Assembly: GCA_026985495.1 (NCBI GenBank) | Contig: JALSQJ010000244.1 | Coordinates: 1-6,686 of the forward strand | Reading direction: 5' to 3' | Length of the DNA: 6,686 nucleotides | Source of the DNA: Campylobacteraceae bacterium | GTDB taxonomy: Bacteria; Campylobacterota; Campylobacteria; Campylobacterales; Sulfurovaceae | Shown here: one piece after another, positions 6,447 to 6,686 of the stretch | How positions within the stretch are numbered: the first letter of the stretch is position 1 | Layout of the letters: each line of letters begins with the position of its first letter | Notes under the pieces: model-generated | Database searches by the model: none | What the model saw: only the letters and a program-made list of their open reading frames with translations | What the model was told of the DNA's origin: nothing | Program-made: the position numbers and the translations under genes

Positions 6447-6686
6447 ATGTTGGAATTAAATTTATTACACGTTCTACTCTTCTTTATGTTGATTGTCCTT
6501 TTAGCAATAGGATACTTCTACTCTTCACTATTTGTAAAAGCAACCTACAATGCAAAAAAAACAGCTCTTACCAATAGTGCAGCATGTAAAAAAGCTTTAC
6601 GAGAACACAAAGTACGCCTATGGACAGACTATTTTTGGTCAGAACCAAAACGCTTTTCATGGATTACACTCTCATTACTACTATTT
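6447..6686 (+). CDS. Unrecognised membrane protein, N-terminal part
   Basis: Eighty codons are open from an ATG at 6447 to the window edge, with GGGA six nt upstream as Shine-Dalgarno. The translation begins MLELNLLHVLLFFML and has one clear membrane segment (about 7-29). A soluble, basic stretch (about 31-71) follows, rich in Lys and Arg and with a Trp-rich patch (LWTDYFW, 58-64). A second hydrophobic run starts at about residue 72 and continues past the edge. There is no cleavable signal and no motif I can assign. It is divergent from topA and shares its upstream region. The coding call rests on the start site, the promoter and amphipathic, protein-like composition; function is unknown. Confidence 0.75.
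   Translation, partial: MLELNLLHVLLFFMLIVLLAIGYFYSSLFVKATYNAKKTALTNSAACKKALREHKVRLWTDYFWSEPKRFSWITLSLLLF

Noticed and set aside
6442..6459. Five-codon mini-frame (ATG to TAA) overlapping the start of the divergent membrane-protein gene
   Set aside because: A short leader peptide is possible, but the Shine-Dalgarno GGGA is too close to its ATG and correctly spaced for the ATG at 6447. Nothing supports its translation.

Overview
The window is AT-rich (roughly one third G+C) and looks like the chromosome of a Campylobacterota (epsilonproteobacterial) species, probably a Sulfurimonas/Sulfurovum/Arcobacter-like free-living bacterium. This rests on general resemblance: AT-rich codon use, a compact TopA with four C-terminal cysteine clusters, an OmpR-type regulator of the style common in that phylum, and a small PstS-like periplasmic protein beside a hybrid kinase. 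The genus cannot be fixed from the sequence alone.

Left part (1-3477): a signal-transduction locus. It starts with the 3' end of a plus-strand gene whose C-terminus is a histidine phosphotransfer (HPt) domain. A small exported protein follows (371-760) that resembles a half-size phosphate-type periplasmic binding protein. Next is a membrane-bound hybrid histidine kinase (871-2787: TM, periplasmic sensor, TM, HAMP, HisKA, HATPase, receiver). An OmpR/PhoB-type response regulator (3477-2770, minus strand) converges on the kinase and overlaps its 3' end by 18 nt. Together the visible domains would make a complete four-step phosphorelay: kinase His278, kinase receiver Asp572, HPt His in the upstream protein, regulator Asp54. 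The binding-protein-like product is a plausible periplasmic ligand receptor for the kinase. The wiring is inference; the domains are directly visible.

Right part (3571-6328, minus strand): topA (DNA topoisomerase I, 751 aa) and a YfcE/MJ0936-type metallophosphoesterase, overlapping by 17 nt and almost certainly co-transcribed from a promoter near 6359-6388. The regulator gene lies downstream on the same strand. It probably has its own extended -10 promoter (3561-3569), but read-through from topA is possible because no good terminator is visible between them. Beyond topA, a divergent plus-strand gene (6447 to the window end) encodes the start of an unrecognised membrane protein.

Non-coding structure: no gap exceeds about 120 nt. 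The gaps hold candidate promoters, a hairpin that covers the Shine-Dalgarno of the binding-protein gene, a weaker pairing over the start codon of the kinase gene, a perfect 8-bp dyad between the two divergent promoters at 6384-6409, and a two-block sequence shared in order and strand between the topA promoter and the regulator promoter, which flanks the topA-phosphoesterase unit as an imperfect direct repeat. No tRNA, rRNA, CRISPR array or insertion sequence was seen.
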